Assembly (NCBI GenBank): GCA_003427395.1
Contig: BFEA01000010.1
Coordinates: 1,649,449-1,671,930, forward strand
Length of the DNA stretch: 22,482 nucleotides
Source: Chara braunii
Taxonomy: Eukaryota > Streptophyta > Charophyceae > Charales > Characeae
Direction of reading: 5' to 3'
This document shows positions 1 through 9,177 of the stretch, in pieces (within the stretch, counting starts at the first letter, position 1; every line of letters begins with the position of its first letter). The notes beneath the pieces were generated by a model. That model did no database searches. It was not told the DNA's origin and saw only the letters and a list, made by a program, of their open reading frames with translations. Position numbers and translations under genes: made by a program.

Positions 1-332
1 TTCTCCTTGTGGATTGTCAAGTTCATTGCTTAGTTGCTCTCTTCTTTTTGTGCATTGTCAAGTTCATTGCTTAGTTGATCTCTTCTCCTTGTGCATTGTC
101 AAGTTCATGTTCTGGATCTTTGCTTAGTTGACCCTTTCTCTTTGTGCATTGTCAAGTTCATGTTCCGGATCATTGCTCAGTTGCTCTCTTCTCTTTGCGC
201 ATTGTTAAGTTCGTGGCTTAGTTTATCTCTTCTCCTTATGCATTGTGAAGTTCATGTTCCGGTACTTTGCTTAGTTGCTCGCTTCTCTTTGTGCATCATC
301 AGGTTCGTTGCTTAGTTGATCTGTTTCCCTAT
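1..332. repeat. Degenerate tandem repeat, about 7 units of 41 or 53 bp
   Basis: Successive units share a core like TGCATTGTCAAGTTCAT followed by TGCTTAGTTG and CTCTTCTC. Units come in two lengths: a short form of about 41 bp and a long form of about 53 bp that carries an extra 12 bp resembling GTTCCGGATC. The array begins at or before the window edge and fades near 332. Reading frames through it are only repeat-encoded and show no protein character. Confidence 0.85.
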
Positions 333-475
333 GAGTATGTGTTTTTCATTGGTCTAAGCGCCTCATTGCCATGTTATTCCATGAAATATTTATTCAAACT
401 CTCACTATGGGACGGGTGATCGACCTTTGGTTGTTGGTACGGGGAGCTGTTTTGATTAGGAGTTCTTCTTTGTTG

Positions 476-538
476 TCTCTCACTTTCTTTCTCTGTCTCT
501 GTCTCTGTCTCTCTCATTCTCTCTCTCTCACTCTGTCT

Positions 539-573
<35 letters not shown>

Positions 574-600
574 CCCCCCTTCTTTCTCCCTCCTTTTCCC
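476..600. repeat. CT-rich (polypyrimidine) microsatellite
   Basis: Almost pure C/T on the plus strand, with runs of CTCTCT and CTGTCT, grading into CCCTCC-rich sequence up to about 670. The Leu/Ser-rich frame on one strand and the Arg/Glu-rich frame on the other are by-products of this composition. Confidence 0.9.
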
Positions 601-669
601 TCCTCCCTTCTCTAGACCCTCTTTCGCCCCCTTTTGCTACCTTGCCTTCCCTCTCCCTCTCTCCCGTTC

Positions 670-3503
670 CCTCACTTGGCATATGACTAACTCTTCTCCC
701 CTCACTTCGAAAACATTGCGAGGGTACGGACGGTAAAAGAAATCAGACTTCACTTGGTAGAGAAAGAGGGCAAGGGGAGGATAGCCTGTCCCTTGTGCCA
801 CGAAGGAGGCAAAAGAGAAAGGACGTTTGAAAGAGTGGTAAAAAGGCGGAATCCAGAAGGGAACACAAGTTGAAAGTGAGGTCAGTTTGACTCAACCATT
901 TCTCTGATTGTATGACTATGAGAAGAGGATGGGCTGATTGAACAACAAAGAGGGAACAAAGCACGGCCAAAGAGCATGGAAAGAATAGACATGTGGGAAG
1001 GGCTATGTGTTGACCCCCAATGGGGGACATTNTATGGATCTTCTTGCTTGTGTGGGATTGTGNAGGTGAGTAATGGCTAGAANTGCCTTNAGCGGGATAA
1101 GGGCGAGAGGAACTGGGCACCAAGAGGGAAAGGGAAGAGGGACAAAGGGGCTATGGGACCCTTGACATAGAGCCAATTCATGAAAATGACTTTTGCACTT
1201 GAGACTTGGAAGTGTGATTGAGAGTGCAATCGTACCAAGGAAAATGCGGTGTTGTCTGTGCATGCATATGAGGACCCCGAAAAGACTAAGGGGCCTACTT
1301 CAATAAGGTGGGAAGCAAATTGTGAGATCCGATGGATGAGTAGAGGCGAGGGGGAGGACGGCCCCGCCGCACCCCGATGACGCCATATAGCCAAAATGTT
1401 TAGGGAAATGGTGTGTGGCCTAAGGAGGACGCTTAGCCTACGCACAAGAGAAGAGAAAGGCTCAAAGAATCCCTGGACTGCGTGTGTATTGGAAGGAGCA
1501 ATTGCTTGAGAACACAATAAAAAAATAAAAAAAATCAACGTTGCGGAACGACCAGCAAGACTACCACCCAGCGTGAGGGCTGAGCTACATCCCCAATGTC
1601 AAAGCTCTCTCGCGCGATGGCCCACGCCCATCCATCTCAAAGCACTAGGTGGGGGTGACCTTGGGACGAATGACCCGCGCCCTGAGCATGAGTGTGGGCG
1701 GGCCGAGCCAACTGGGACCCGCAGTGGGGTCGACTAAGGCTCGGAAGTCTACCGGGGTTTGGCCCTACAAAAATGGTGGAGATGCCGGGTATGGGGTTAA
1801 ATTGACCCTTGCGATTCCGACGGGGGCGCCCGACGCATTGACGTGTACACAACCCAAGATACAGAAAATGGACTTGTGTTTGCTCTTTCCCTTGTGAGAA
1901 ATCAGATTTGAGGGTGGNTGGGCGCATGGCATGGCCAGNCCTNGAGGAATAACATGCATGTTTTTCACTTGTTTAGCCATCTCCTTGCGGAATGGCTCTA
2001 GCCCTCCTTCGTCCGGTGCTGGTGTTCGCTAGTCNGGGGAAGCCTTGGGCAAGTCGCAGGTGGACCCTTCCTCTTCGTATGAAAGAAGGGCTCCGGTTAC
2101 CTGGCAGGCGGTTGGTGCTTGGCTTAGGCCAAGTTCCAATGAAAATCCCATGGCGGAGTGATCCGACCGAATGGGTGCTTTCCCCTTCTTCTTTTTGAGC
2201 CCAGCGGGCTCATGCACTTTGCACTTTTTTTAATGACTGAAGGAACCAATATGAACACAACGGGTCATCAAGAAAGAACAATCCTACCCTCTAAAAGGAC
2301 ATACAAGTGAAGAGAAGGGAATGAAGGGAGTTGCTAGACTCCAAGGAAAACTAGCTCACCCTTGAAGATTCTCACGAGAAGGAACCAACCACTATGTATG
2401 GAAGTAGGGGGAGTGACACTCATTGTCCTGAGAGAAAATTGGTGAGTTATGGGTAGGAAGCGCTGGGTGCACCAAGGGAAAGACACTTGTACTTTGTGTG
2501 TCCCACTTGGGACTTGTGATTGCATGATTGGGATTTCGAGCGTCCTGCCATTTGGAAGGAAAGGATTGGTTTGCGCCGGCCGGTGCGGGATGCGAGCTGG
2601 TCGTCCTCTTTGAAGTTCACCGGGTTCCATGTATAGGGGTCGGGCCACCGGACTGTCAGGCAAGGGTTGGTCTCGTCGACTGATTAGTAGCGTTCTCACC
2701 GGAGCGGTCCGAGCATGGCTCGATGATCTTGCCCAGGTGAGATGTGAAACCTCTTCAGGCAGGGCGGCTGCTTGGCGGCAGACGGAAGGGGGACCACTAC
2801 ATATGGGGCACGGAAGGAGCCTCAGAGGCGATTGAGAGCTTCTCGTAGCATGGCTTGGGAAATACTGTTCCTTATCGGACCGATGGAAGTGAATGCCTGG
2901 ACGGCTGGCTCTAATGACCCTACCGAGATCTGTCGGGTGATTCCTGAGATTAACGGTGGGTACACGAGCGGCAAGTCGGGATGGGGTATTCTGGGTAAGG
3001 AGGAAAGGGCAAATGCCTTGCTGAGACCTGGGTACCGCGCTCGNGACGGTTGAGCTGTGNTTGAGGTATGGGATAAAACCCTACCNATAGTANCAGCGGA
3101 GAGACCATATTGGGATGGCCGGTGAGGAGATGACCGGCCCGTACGTGAGGTTGCCTGATTTTCTTTTATGTGTTCCCCCTCTGTAAAAATTGATTGAGAT
3201 TGGACTGTTGGACGGNCACTCTTCTAAGTCCATTCCCCCTCCCATCTAAGTCCACACGAGTGAGAGATGATTGGAAGGAAGGAGGATAGAGGTCAATTGG
3301 AATGAAACCAAGAGAAAGAATGTGGGCAAATGGATGGTCGGCCGAGGGAATTATGGGAAGGAGGTACTTAGGAATGGGGAGGTAAAATAGGGAGACCTTG
3401 ATGAGGGGTCTGAAGTAATTCTCATCTAGGACAAGGGTTGACCTGACCAAAAGGATCGGTTGGTGCCTTTTTATGAAAACAGGGGTCGGGTGCTGAAAAC
3501 AAG
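670..3503. other. Long stretch without a supported gene
   Basis: Short frames occur on both strands, but none exceeds about 150 codons or shows a recognisable domain, and several contain N. The sequence is purine-rich on the plus strand and carries several isolated ambiguous bases. The stretch 2772-3053 gives a frame with very weak resemblance to the N-terminal half of the paralogue family that starts at 3504 (a Gly-Trp followed by Leu-Gly and Glu), not enough to call a fifth copy. No LTR, primer-binding site or RNA gene was recognised. Confidence 0.5.
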
Positions 3504-4316
3504 ATGGCGCGATGGTTGCCTTTCCCGATCTATACTAGCGGTCCAAAAATGCCAATAGATGTAAAGGATGGGGTATCGTTCGTCCTCCCGGAAAATGGAA
3601 CGTGGACGAACCTTGAACCAGCGTGTCAAACGGTAATGCTGGAAGTATAGGATGCTTTCCTTTGGATAGAATCCATATGGACTAATGTCATCTTGACGAG
3701 GCTGTCACCAAGCTTAATGGATTTGGAATTCCGAGGGACAGTGGAAGCGCGGGGATGGGTCTACTTGTCGCAAGATGAGGAGAGAGCTATGATCATAGAG
3801 TTGGCACTCGGAAATACGCCGGACGAGCTGTTTAGGAAGGCAGAAGCAGAGGTTGTGTGGGCTGCATGTCAACGGAGGGAAATGGAAATGGAAAAGGTAG
3901 ACGTACGGGTGAAACTTGGGGATAGAGGAAGCATAAGGCGACCCGTAAGAACCATGTGATGTGTACTCCCCTCCTTCCTAGTGGATGCGGTTTTCGGAAC
4001 CCGGAGCAGGCTAGTACGGATATGCCAGTCCATGACGAACCTCGGGCTATACCAATGCGCCAGGCAAGATTTTTTTCGGTTATCAGTAGAAATGGGGCCG
4101 TTCGAGGGGAACTGGGCGTATGAGCTAGCCGAGATACTAAACGGCCTTAGCATAGACAATATCTTTGTCCCTAACGTTGTGCATTGGGGGATAGTCTATA
4201 GGAATGTGGCAATAGGGGAGACGTTTCTAGATGGGGTAAGGTAGTTTGTATACGATGAGGAGGACGACTTCAGTGATGAAGACGAAGATGAAGAGATAGA
4301 GGACTGGGACTTCTGA
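3504..4316 (+). pseudogene. Copy A of a four-member unknown protein family (decayed)
   Basis: One reading frame runs from an ATG at 3504 (Met-Ala-Arg) to a TGA at 4314, interrupted by three in-frame stops: TAG 3648, TGA 3957 and TAG 4242. There is no frameshift. The translation across the stops is co-linear with copies C and D. It shares a Gly-Thr then Gly-Trp segment in the N-terminal half, a V/L-P-x-F-L segment in the middle (after 3957), then the C-terminal signature MGPFEGNWAYELAEIL and GETFLDGV. The tail is very acidic (Asp/Glu-rich from 4257) and ends in Trp-Asp-Phe. No signal peptide or membrane segment is evident. Function is unknown and I match it to no named family. Having only stops and no indels suggests decay by base substitution; read-through is less likely. 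Confidence 0.72.
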
Positions 4317-4454
4317 GAGGGGTGGGGAAGCTTAACTTAGGAAGGACGGGTAGCCTGGTATTGTGCAGGAAAGGGAAAGATGACTAGAGAAGAAAGGATG
4401 ATGGAATACCCCTTCAAAGGCTGGGAACCACGGTGACTCAGAGGAGGAATAAAA

Positions 4455-5135
4455 ATGCCTATACCAACAGGGAACGGATGGAGAGGGACCACGTGCGACT
4501 GGATTGGGTTTGAGGTTGCCGGGACTTGTCATATGTATGACTAGAGCGGATTTGAAACCCGATAAGGGAAGAGGAAGTTTGGTATGATATAGTTGAAGGC
4601 AAGGTAGAGTCAGTTAGAACGATTGTCCTTTCCGAGGATAAATGGCAGCTGTTTTGCATCATGCTAGCAATGGGACAGAACCCGATGTGGCTTCTAGGGG
4701 ATGCACAGGCCCGAACCCGAAAGGAAGGCAAGTTATTCGCCAACGAGGGATGGGACGAAGTTAGTAGCAGAGTTGTGATGGGAGGATGGAAGGAATTCAA
4801 ACCTCCAAGTCTACGGACAACGGCTTGGGTACCGGAATTCATAGCCGAGTGGTTTGGGGGGTTTGAGCACATTTTTAGAAGAAGCCGACTCCATGAGAAG
4901 GGTGCATATAGAGTGTGCATGTTTGACTGAGGAGTTCTATAGGCTCTCATTGAAATATGGGCCCTTCTACGGAGATAAAGTCGAGGAAGTCATCATCGTC
5001 CTAAGAATAGGCAGGTATGACCCCCTAGTGGTAGAGGCGGAGTCTTGGGACGTCATAGTTAGCCGGGAGGCGGCGACTGCACCCTCCTACGTAGACGACG
5101 TCTTTAAACTATTTGAGGTACTGTGGTTCGACTGA
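4455..5135 (+). pseudogene. Copy B of the unknown paralogue family (decayed)
   Basis: This copy begins at an ATG at 4455, 138 bp after copy A. Its first part (to about 4540) matches copy C around DWIGFEV versus DWVGVDL, then hits stops and moves to another frame. The middle part (about 4590-4870) carries LSEDKW, aligning with LSEEGW of copy C, and WVPEFIAEWFGG, aligning with the V-P-x-F segment of the others. A further one-base shift at the T-run near 4870-4875 restores the first frame, which runs to TGA at 5133. That last part contains EEFYRLSLKYGPFYGD and SYVDDVFKLFE, the clearest C-terminal signature in the array. It ends in Trp-Phe-Asp. The copy has at least two frameshifts and internal stops, so it is a pseudogene. 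Function unknown. Confidence 0.7.
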
Positions 5136-5441
5136 ATGAGGCCAAGAAATCGAACACAACGAAAAAGGCTGAGTATGGAGTGTGCTTGTGAAGTAAGGTG
5201 TAACATAAGAAAGGGGGTGTGTACATTAGGCCGTAGATGGTGCATAAGGATCGAAACAAGGAGGAAGTGACAGCAACTAGAAAATGAGGGTCGGGTAGAA
5301 TCGAACGTGTATGAGTTGGGGATAGCGGCAGGAACCAGTGTACGATAAGTAGGGANNGTCGAAAGACTAAAACACNAAAGGCATGGAATCTCGGTGGNTG
5401 CAGCGATCGGACTAAGAAAGCAGGAAANGAGATATTGCGAG
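5136..5441. other. Spacer between copies B and C
   Basis: About 300 bp with no frame of note. It contains ambiguous bases at 5356-5357, 5376 and 5398. No promoter element that I would defend is visible. Confidence 0.5.
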
Positions 5442-6233
5442 ATGGNTCGGCGAATGACGTTCTGGGCGGATAGACNGCGTGGGATACTGCCACCAAGAAT
5501 ATCAGAGGGCAGGGTCGAAATAAGCCTGCCGGCGAGAAATACGGTAGGCAATCCGGTAATGGACTGGGTGGGGGTAGATTTGGTGGAAGATACGGTATAC
5601 CTAGTAGTGAAGCTAGAATGGCGGGCGAGAGGGGAGTTCGGGTGCGTAGACTTGAACCACCCAGGGCGTGTACACACGACGGGATCCTTACACCTGTCGG
5701 AAGAGGGATGGCGGACCTTGGGGATTGCTTTGGCTTCCGGGGATGACCCCGTGCGAATGTTCGAAGGGGCACGGCAAATAACCTTGCGGGAGGGGTTTGA
5801 GTTTGCAGACCCGGAACGAGATNACGTAACGGCNGAGGTAAAAGTCGCCGCGGCGGGGGGTTTTGAGCTGCCAAATGAGGTCGTACGGATNAGTCTACCA
5901 CCCTCCCTGCTAAGACGAATGGGGGGCATAGAACGAGTGGAGCAGGCGGTGACTGACGTAACTAGGCTAAATTTTGACGAAGCATTAATGTATCGAGAAT
6001 ACTATCGGGCCTTTCNAGAGATNGGGNCTTTCGGGGACGAACAGGGCCGCGAAGTGCTTTGCATTCTACGGGCGGCAATAGATACTAGGCCGGGAGTCCC
6101 ACAAATAGATGACGAGGCCTTGTGGGGAGTCATCCGGCGGGAGGTAGACCGGGGCGCGACGCACATAGACGACATGTACCGATTGTATGAACACCCAGAA
6201 AAGGCTACTGCTCCCGAAGGTGTGGAGGGATAG
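5442..6233 (+). CDS. Copy C of the unknown paralogue family (open frame, contains Ns)
   Basis: The frame is open for 263 codons to TAG at 6231. I chose the ATG at 5442 because ATG-GNT-CGG would give Met-Ala-Arg if the N is C, matching the start of copy A; the frame is also open further upstream. The N-terminal half looks beta-rich (GRVEISLP, then DWVGVDL, then TGSLHLSEEGWRTLGIAL with Gly89-Trp90). A middle segment SLPPSLLRRMGG aligns with the V-P-x-F segment of the other copies. The C-terminal half is helical and ends with THIDDMYRLYE, equivalent to SYLAGVAELFE in copy D. No catalytic motif, signal peptide or transmembrane segment is seen. Several codons contain N, so residues there are unknown. 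The long antisense frame over the same bases is a shadow. The family is unrecognised and function is not assigned. Confidence 0.65.
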   Translation: MXRRMTFWADRXRGILPPRISEGRVEISLPARNTVGNPVMDWVGVDLVEDTVYLVVKLEWRARGEFGCVDLNHPGRVHTTGSLHLSEEGWRTLGIALASGDDPVRMFEGARQITLREGFEFADPERDXVTXEVKVAAAGGFELPNEVVRXSLPPSLLRRMGGIERVEQAVTDVTRLNFDEALMYREYYRAFXEXGXFGDEQGREVLCILRAAIDTRPGVPQIDDEALWGVIRREVDRGATHIDDMYRLYEHPEKATAPEGVEG

Positions 6234-6352
6234 TTAGAACCAGAAAAGAAAGTTGAAAAACACGAAGGGCAAGGGGGCAGTAGGTGGACGGTTTCTAAGG
6301 ATTGGTTGTAACACTTTCCATATGGATCATGCAGGAAATCACCAAGGTAACC

Positions 6353-7120
6353 ATGGCAGCAAGACGTGAGCATAGGGAACTTCAGGCCCGTGTGCGAATG
6401 GCGTGCCAACCCCGGTACCCCGGAATGCCGTGGAATAACGGTGGACGCTGGGAAGTATCCCTCCCGTCGAGTTCAACTTATCGGGGGTTCGATATAGAAT
6501 GGCGGGCTGTGACTTTGGGGAGGGACGCCGCCTTCATGTTGGTAGAATGTCGGTGGACAGGGATGAGACTCGACCGAGGACCCGGGGACGATCTGTTTTC
6601 CAATCTGGAAGTTACCGGGACGATGTATCTGCCTCAGCTCGGCTGGCACTCGTTGGGGGTAGAGATAACACAAGGTCACGAGCTGGCGCCGGTTTTTCAA
6701 AGGGCCGCCTGGACGTTGACTCGGGTGGAAATGGGGGGACGGCGGGATTTCAGAGCACCAACCACGCTGCTGAGGTGCCGGGTCCCCCGTTTTATGATAG
6801 ATCTCGTCTTCCGGAGCCTCGCAAGGGCGCAGGAGCTGGCAGACTCGGCAATAATGTGGGCAGACCACTTTTCCTCTCTAACCATCGGGATGTTCTATGA
6901 TGTCGCCGTGAGGCATAGGCCGTTCTGGGGAAACAGGGCCCACGAGTTACTGGAGGTCATCCATATCCTGATATTTCGTGCGCCTTGGCTAGACCAGACA
7001 GGGCACGAACGCATAATCCAAAGGCAAATCGAGATAGGCGAGAGCTATTTGGCAGGGGTAGCTGAGCTATTCGAAGAGCCGACCGAACCGGAAGAACTAC
7101 GAGGGCGCGAGTGGGACTAG
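6353..7120 (+). CDS. Copy D of the unknown paralogue family (intact, N-free)
   Basis: This is a clean 255-codon frame from an ATG at 6353 to TAG at 7118, 119 bp after copy C. The start sits in a good eukaryotic context (ACCATGG) and gives Met-Ala-Ala-Arg, comparable with the Met-Ala-Arg start of copy A. Layout in residues: a basic N-terminus (1-35), a probable beta-rich part with GRWEVSLP and Gly97-Trp98, a V-P-R-F segment at 144-147, then a helical C-terminal half with RPFWGNRAHELLEVI (Pro190 to Asn194 form the core) and GESYLAGVAELFEE (from about 229). The Glu-rich tail ends in Glu-Trp-Asp. It is the best reference for the family because it lacks ambiguous bases and stops. It lies about 460 bp upstream of gag on the same strand. 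It may be an accessory protein of the retroelement or a locally amplified host gene; the sequence cannot decide. Function unknown. Confidence 0.75.
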   Translation: MAARREHRELQARVRMACQPRYPGMPWNNGGRWEVSLPSSSTYRGFDIEWRAVTLGRDAAFMLVECRWTGMRLDRGPGDDLFSNLEVTGTMYLPQLGWHSLGVEITQGHELAPVFQRAAWTLTRVEMGGRRDFRAPTTLLRCRVPRFMIDLVFRSLARAQELADSAIMWADHFSSLTIGMFYDVAVRHRPFWGNRAHELLEVIHILIFRAPWLDQTGHERIIQRQIEIGESYLAGVAELFEEPTEPEELRGREWD

Positions 7121-7579
7121 GATCCGCAGGCAGGCCAATAGGGCAGATCCAGTATAGTTCGCTGCGTGCGGAAATCCGCCGATGGGAATAAGAAAGGGGC
7201 CTCGGACCCAGATGGCTAAAACCCACTAGAAAAACAAAGAAGGGGGTAGACTCCTAATGAGTGAGCATGACCCGGAGGGTAAAAGACGGGAAACGCTGCT
7301 TGGGAAGGCTTCCCTTAGCAGGATGCCTAACCCGGACTCCCTCGCGTCGGCTGACGGGACAAGGGCACTACAAATGGGCTTGTGATAAAGAAAGTCAATC
7401 ACGTTCATAGCTCGGTTGGGCGGCAGGGCCGGTCGTGGCTCCTCCTTAAGGAAGGGCAATCAGGAAACAGGGATAAGAAAAGAGACTATAAAGATAAGCC
7501 AACAGAGCTAGGGGCCTAGGGTACCTAAAAACCTCGCATTGCGTGTGTCCTGGGAATTCTTTGGCTTATGCAGAACTAG
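7121..7579. other. Spacer between copy D and gag
   Basis: About 460 bp without a credible gene. It includes a TATA-like element at 7487-7493 and a CCTTAAGG palindrome at 7444. No LTR end or tRNA-complementary primer-binding site was recognised just upstream of gag. Confidence 0.5.
7487..7493 (+). promoter_or_regulatory. TATA-like element upstream of gag
   Basis: TATAAAG lies in the sequence GACTATAAAGAT, about 90-100 bp upstream of the gag reading frame and of the nearby ATG at 7585. The position suits a pol II promoter, but a single TATA-like word is weak evidence. Confidence 0.3.
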
Positions 7580-9169
7580 GGAAAATGGCAACGAAGGAGG
7601 AGAGATAATCATAAGAGTGGAGGGGAACTAGGCTTAGGAGGCAGTGCCGCACAAAGCGAAGGGGGGCATAAGGACAGAGAATCGATAAATCTGGATGGTA
7701 CCAAAGAAAACCGGAAGGAGATCTCCACAAGGGAAAGCTCGGGGGAAGCTGGGGGAAGCAGGCAAGGGACTCAGGGGACCAAGGAAGGTAGAAATAAGGA
7801 TAGGACAAGCCCCGGGAACTCGGAAGGTGCCGTGTCTAAGAAAGTAAGGGTCACGGATACGAGGCGCAAACTAGTCGAGATAGACAAAAGGACCGCGGAG
7901 TACAAGGCAAGATTGATTGAGGAAATGATGATTGNNAANGAAGAAGGCTCTCTGNAGGAGGAGCCCCGGGACGAACGGAGAACCGGCCGAGGTGGGACTG
8001 GACAAGGGGGTAAAGGTAGTGACCGTCGGGGAACGCCGAGCAAAAGAAGGAAAGAGGGGGAGAACTCTGCAGGGATGAACATGGAAAAGGCTACGACCCC
8101 GCCAGCCATAGATAGTGGGGCTAGCCGCCTGCCGACCNCGCCAGNGGTGACGCGAGGGNGCGAAGGACTCTGGAGCNTTAGGGAAAGAGTGTTGGGATCG
8201 TTTGACCCGGAAGAAACTACGAAAACCAGGGAGGGACAAAAGGCCGGCAAGGAAGGTCCNGATAANAGTGTGACAGGCGNGGNCAGCAGCTCNGAGGGCG
8301 GCCTTAAGAAGATAATATCGTCCCTCGCGCGAGCACTAAACAAAAATCAAGGCTACCTAGCGGATGCTAAGAAAAAGTTGACGTTTGATGGGGCGAACAT
8401 CACGCAATTTATGATAGATTACGAGAATCTGGCTGCACTGTTGAAATGGACCGAGGAGGAGAAGATGGACCACATGGGACAGCATGTGTCTTTGAGCCTA
8501 GAACGGGACATAATGGCCATCGTGGCCGCAAGCCGGTCTTGGAAAGAAATCCGGGATGTGATGATGAGAAAGTATCTGGCAGCAGAGAAGATGGCAACGG
8601 AGGCCGATTTAGCGGCAGTCCAGAGGAAGAACTTCGCAACGTACAATGACTTCCTACGGGAGTTTACTTTGGTAGCACTAAGGATCCCCGGGGTCACGGA
8701 CTGGATAATGAACAAATATTTCCTCAGGCAGTTCTCTGAGTTCGACAAAGACAAGATCCTGTCAGCCTACCAACAGACAAGTAAGTTCGTAAACACGCGG
8801 GGTGTTGATTTTAGCACGGTAACGGATCTGGCTGAGAAAACGGTAGTGACAGAAACGTTGGCCTTGCTTAAGGAAGGGGAGATTATAGACTTGACCAGTA
8901 AGACAGGCGACAAGGTGAAAAAGGGGATTGAAAGCCTACACGAACGGGTGCACGGAGTCGACAACAAGATTGAAAGGATGGAGAGCGCGCTACTAGTTAT
9001 GCAGGCGCAAGTATCCCGTCCCCCCCTCCCGCACCAGGAAGCAGTAGTTCCCCCTGGGGTGGCCAATCGTGGATATGGANGGAGAGATCCCGCCAACGAG
9101 CAATGCAAATACTGTACCGCGATAGGACATTATGTGCGCGCGTGTCCAAAGCTCAACCATGATATTTAA
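7580..9169 (+). pseudogene. gag: gag: capsid-like protein with CCHC zinc knuckle
   Basis: The frame is open from 7580 (after TAG 7577) to TAA at 9167. It has no ATG until 7925, inside apparent coding sequence. An ATG at 7585 with matching downstream sense (Met-Ala-Thr-Lys-Glu-Glu) is one frame off, suggesting that the true start was lost by a one-base indel between 7585 and about 7605. The N-terminal third is charged and low in complexity (Lys/Glu/Gly-rich, several Ns). The central part (8340-8880) is the helical capsid-like region, with KLTFDGANITQFMIDYEN, SWKEIRDVMMRKY and YNDFLREFTLVA. The C-terminus holds a zinc knuckle of spacing C-x2-C-x4-H-x4-C at 9104-9145, which in Ty3/gypsy gag binds the genomic RNA for packaging into virus-like particles. 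The frame ends at a nine-A run, where the continuing polyprotein changes frame. Confidence 0.9.
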
Positions 9170-9177
9170 AAAAAAAG

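Noticed and set aside
371-736. Frames of about 100-120 codons on both strands over the CT-rich tract
   Set aside because: Low-complexity Leu/Ser or Arg/Glu sequence produced by the microsatellite; no domain.
743-1538. Overlapping minus-strand frames up to 153 codons
   Set aside because: They overlap in different frames, contain N, are Ser/Pro/Leu-rich and show no motif.
2772-3053. Possible fifth, partial copy of the A-D family
   Set aside because: Only a Gly-Trp/Leu-Gly resemblance over about 26 residues; too weak without a profile search.
5087-5929. Long minus-strand frames (265-280 codons) opposite copies B and C
   Set aside because: Antisense shadows of copy C and of purine-rich DNA; Ser/Pro/Arg-rich with no conserved features, while the plus strand aligns with three paralogues.
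7121-7580. 5' LTR end with primer-binding site upstream of gag
   Set aside because: No sequence complementary to a tRNA 3' end (for example TGGTATCAGAG) and no match to the region after 19451 was found by eye.
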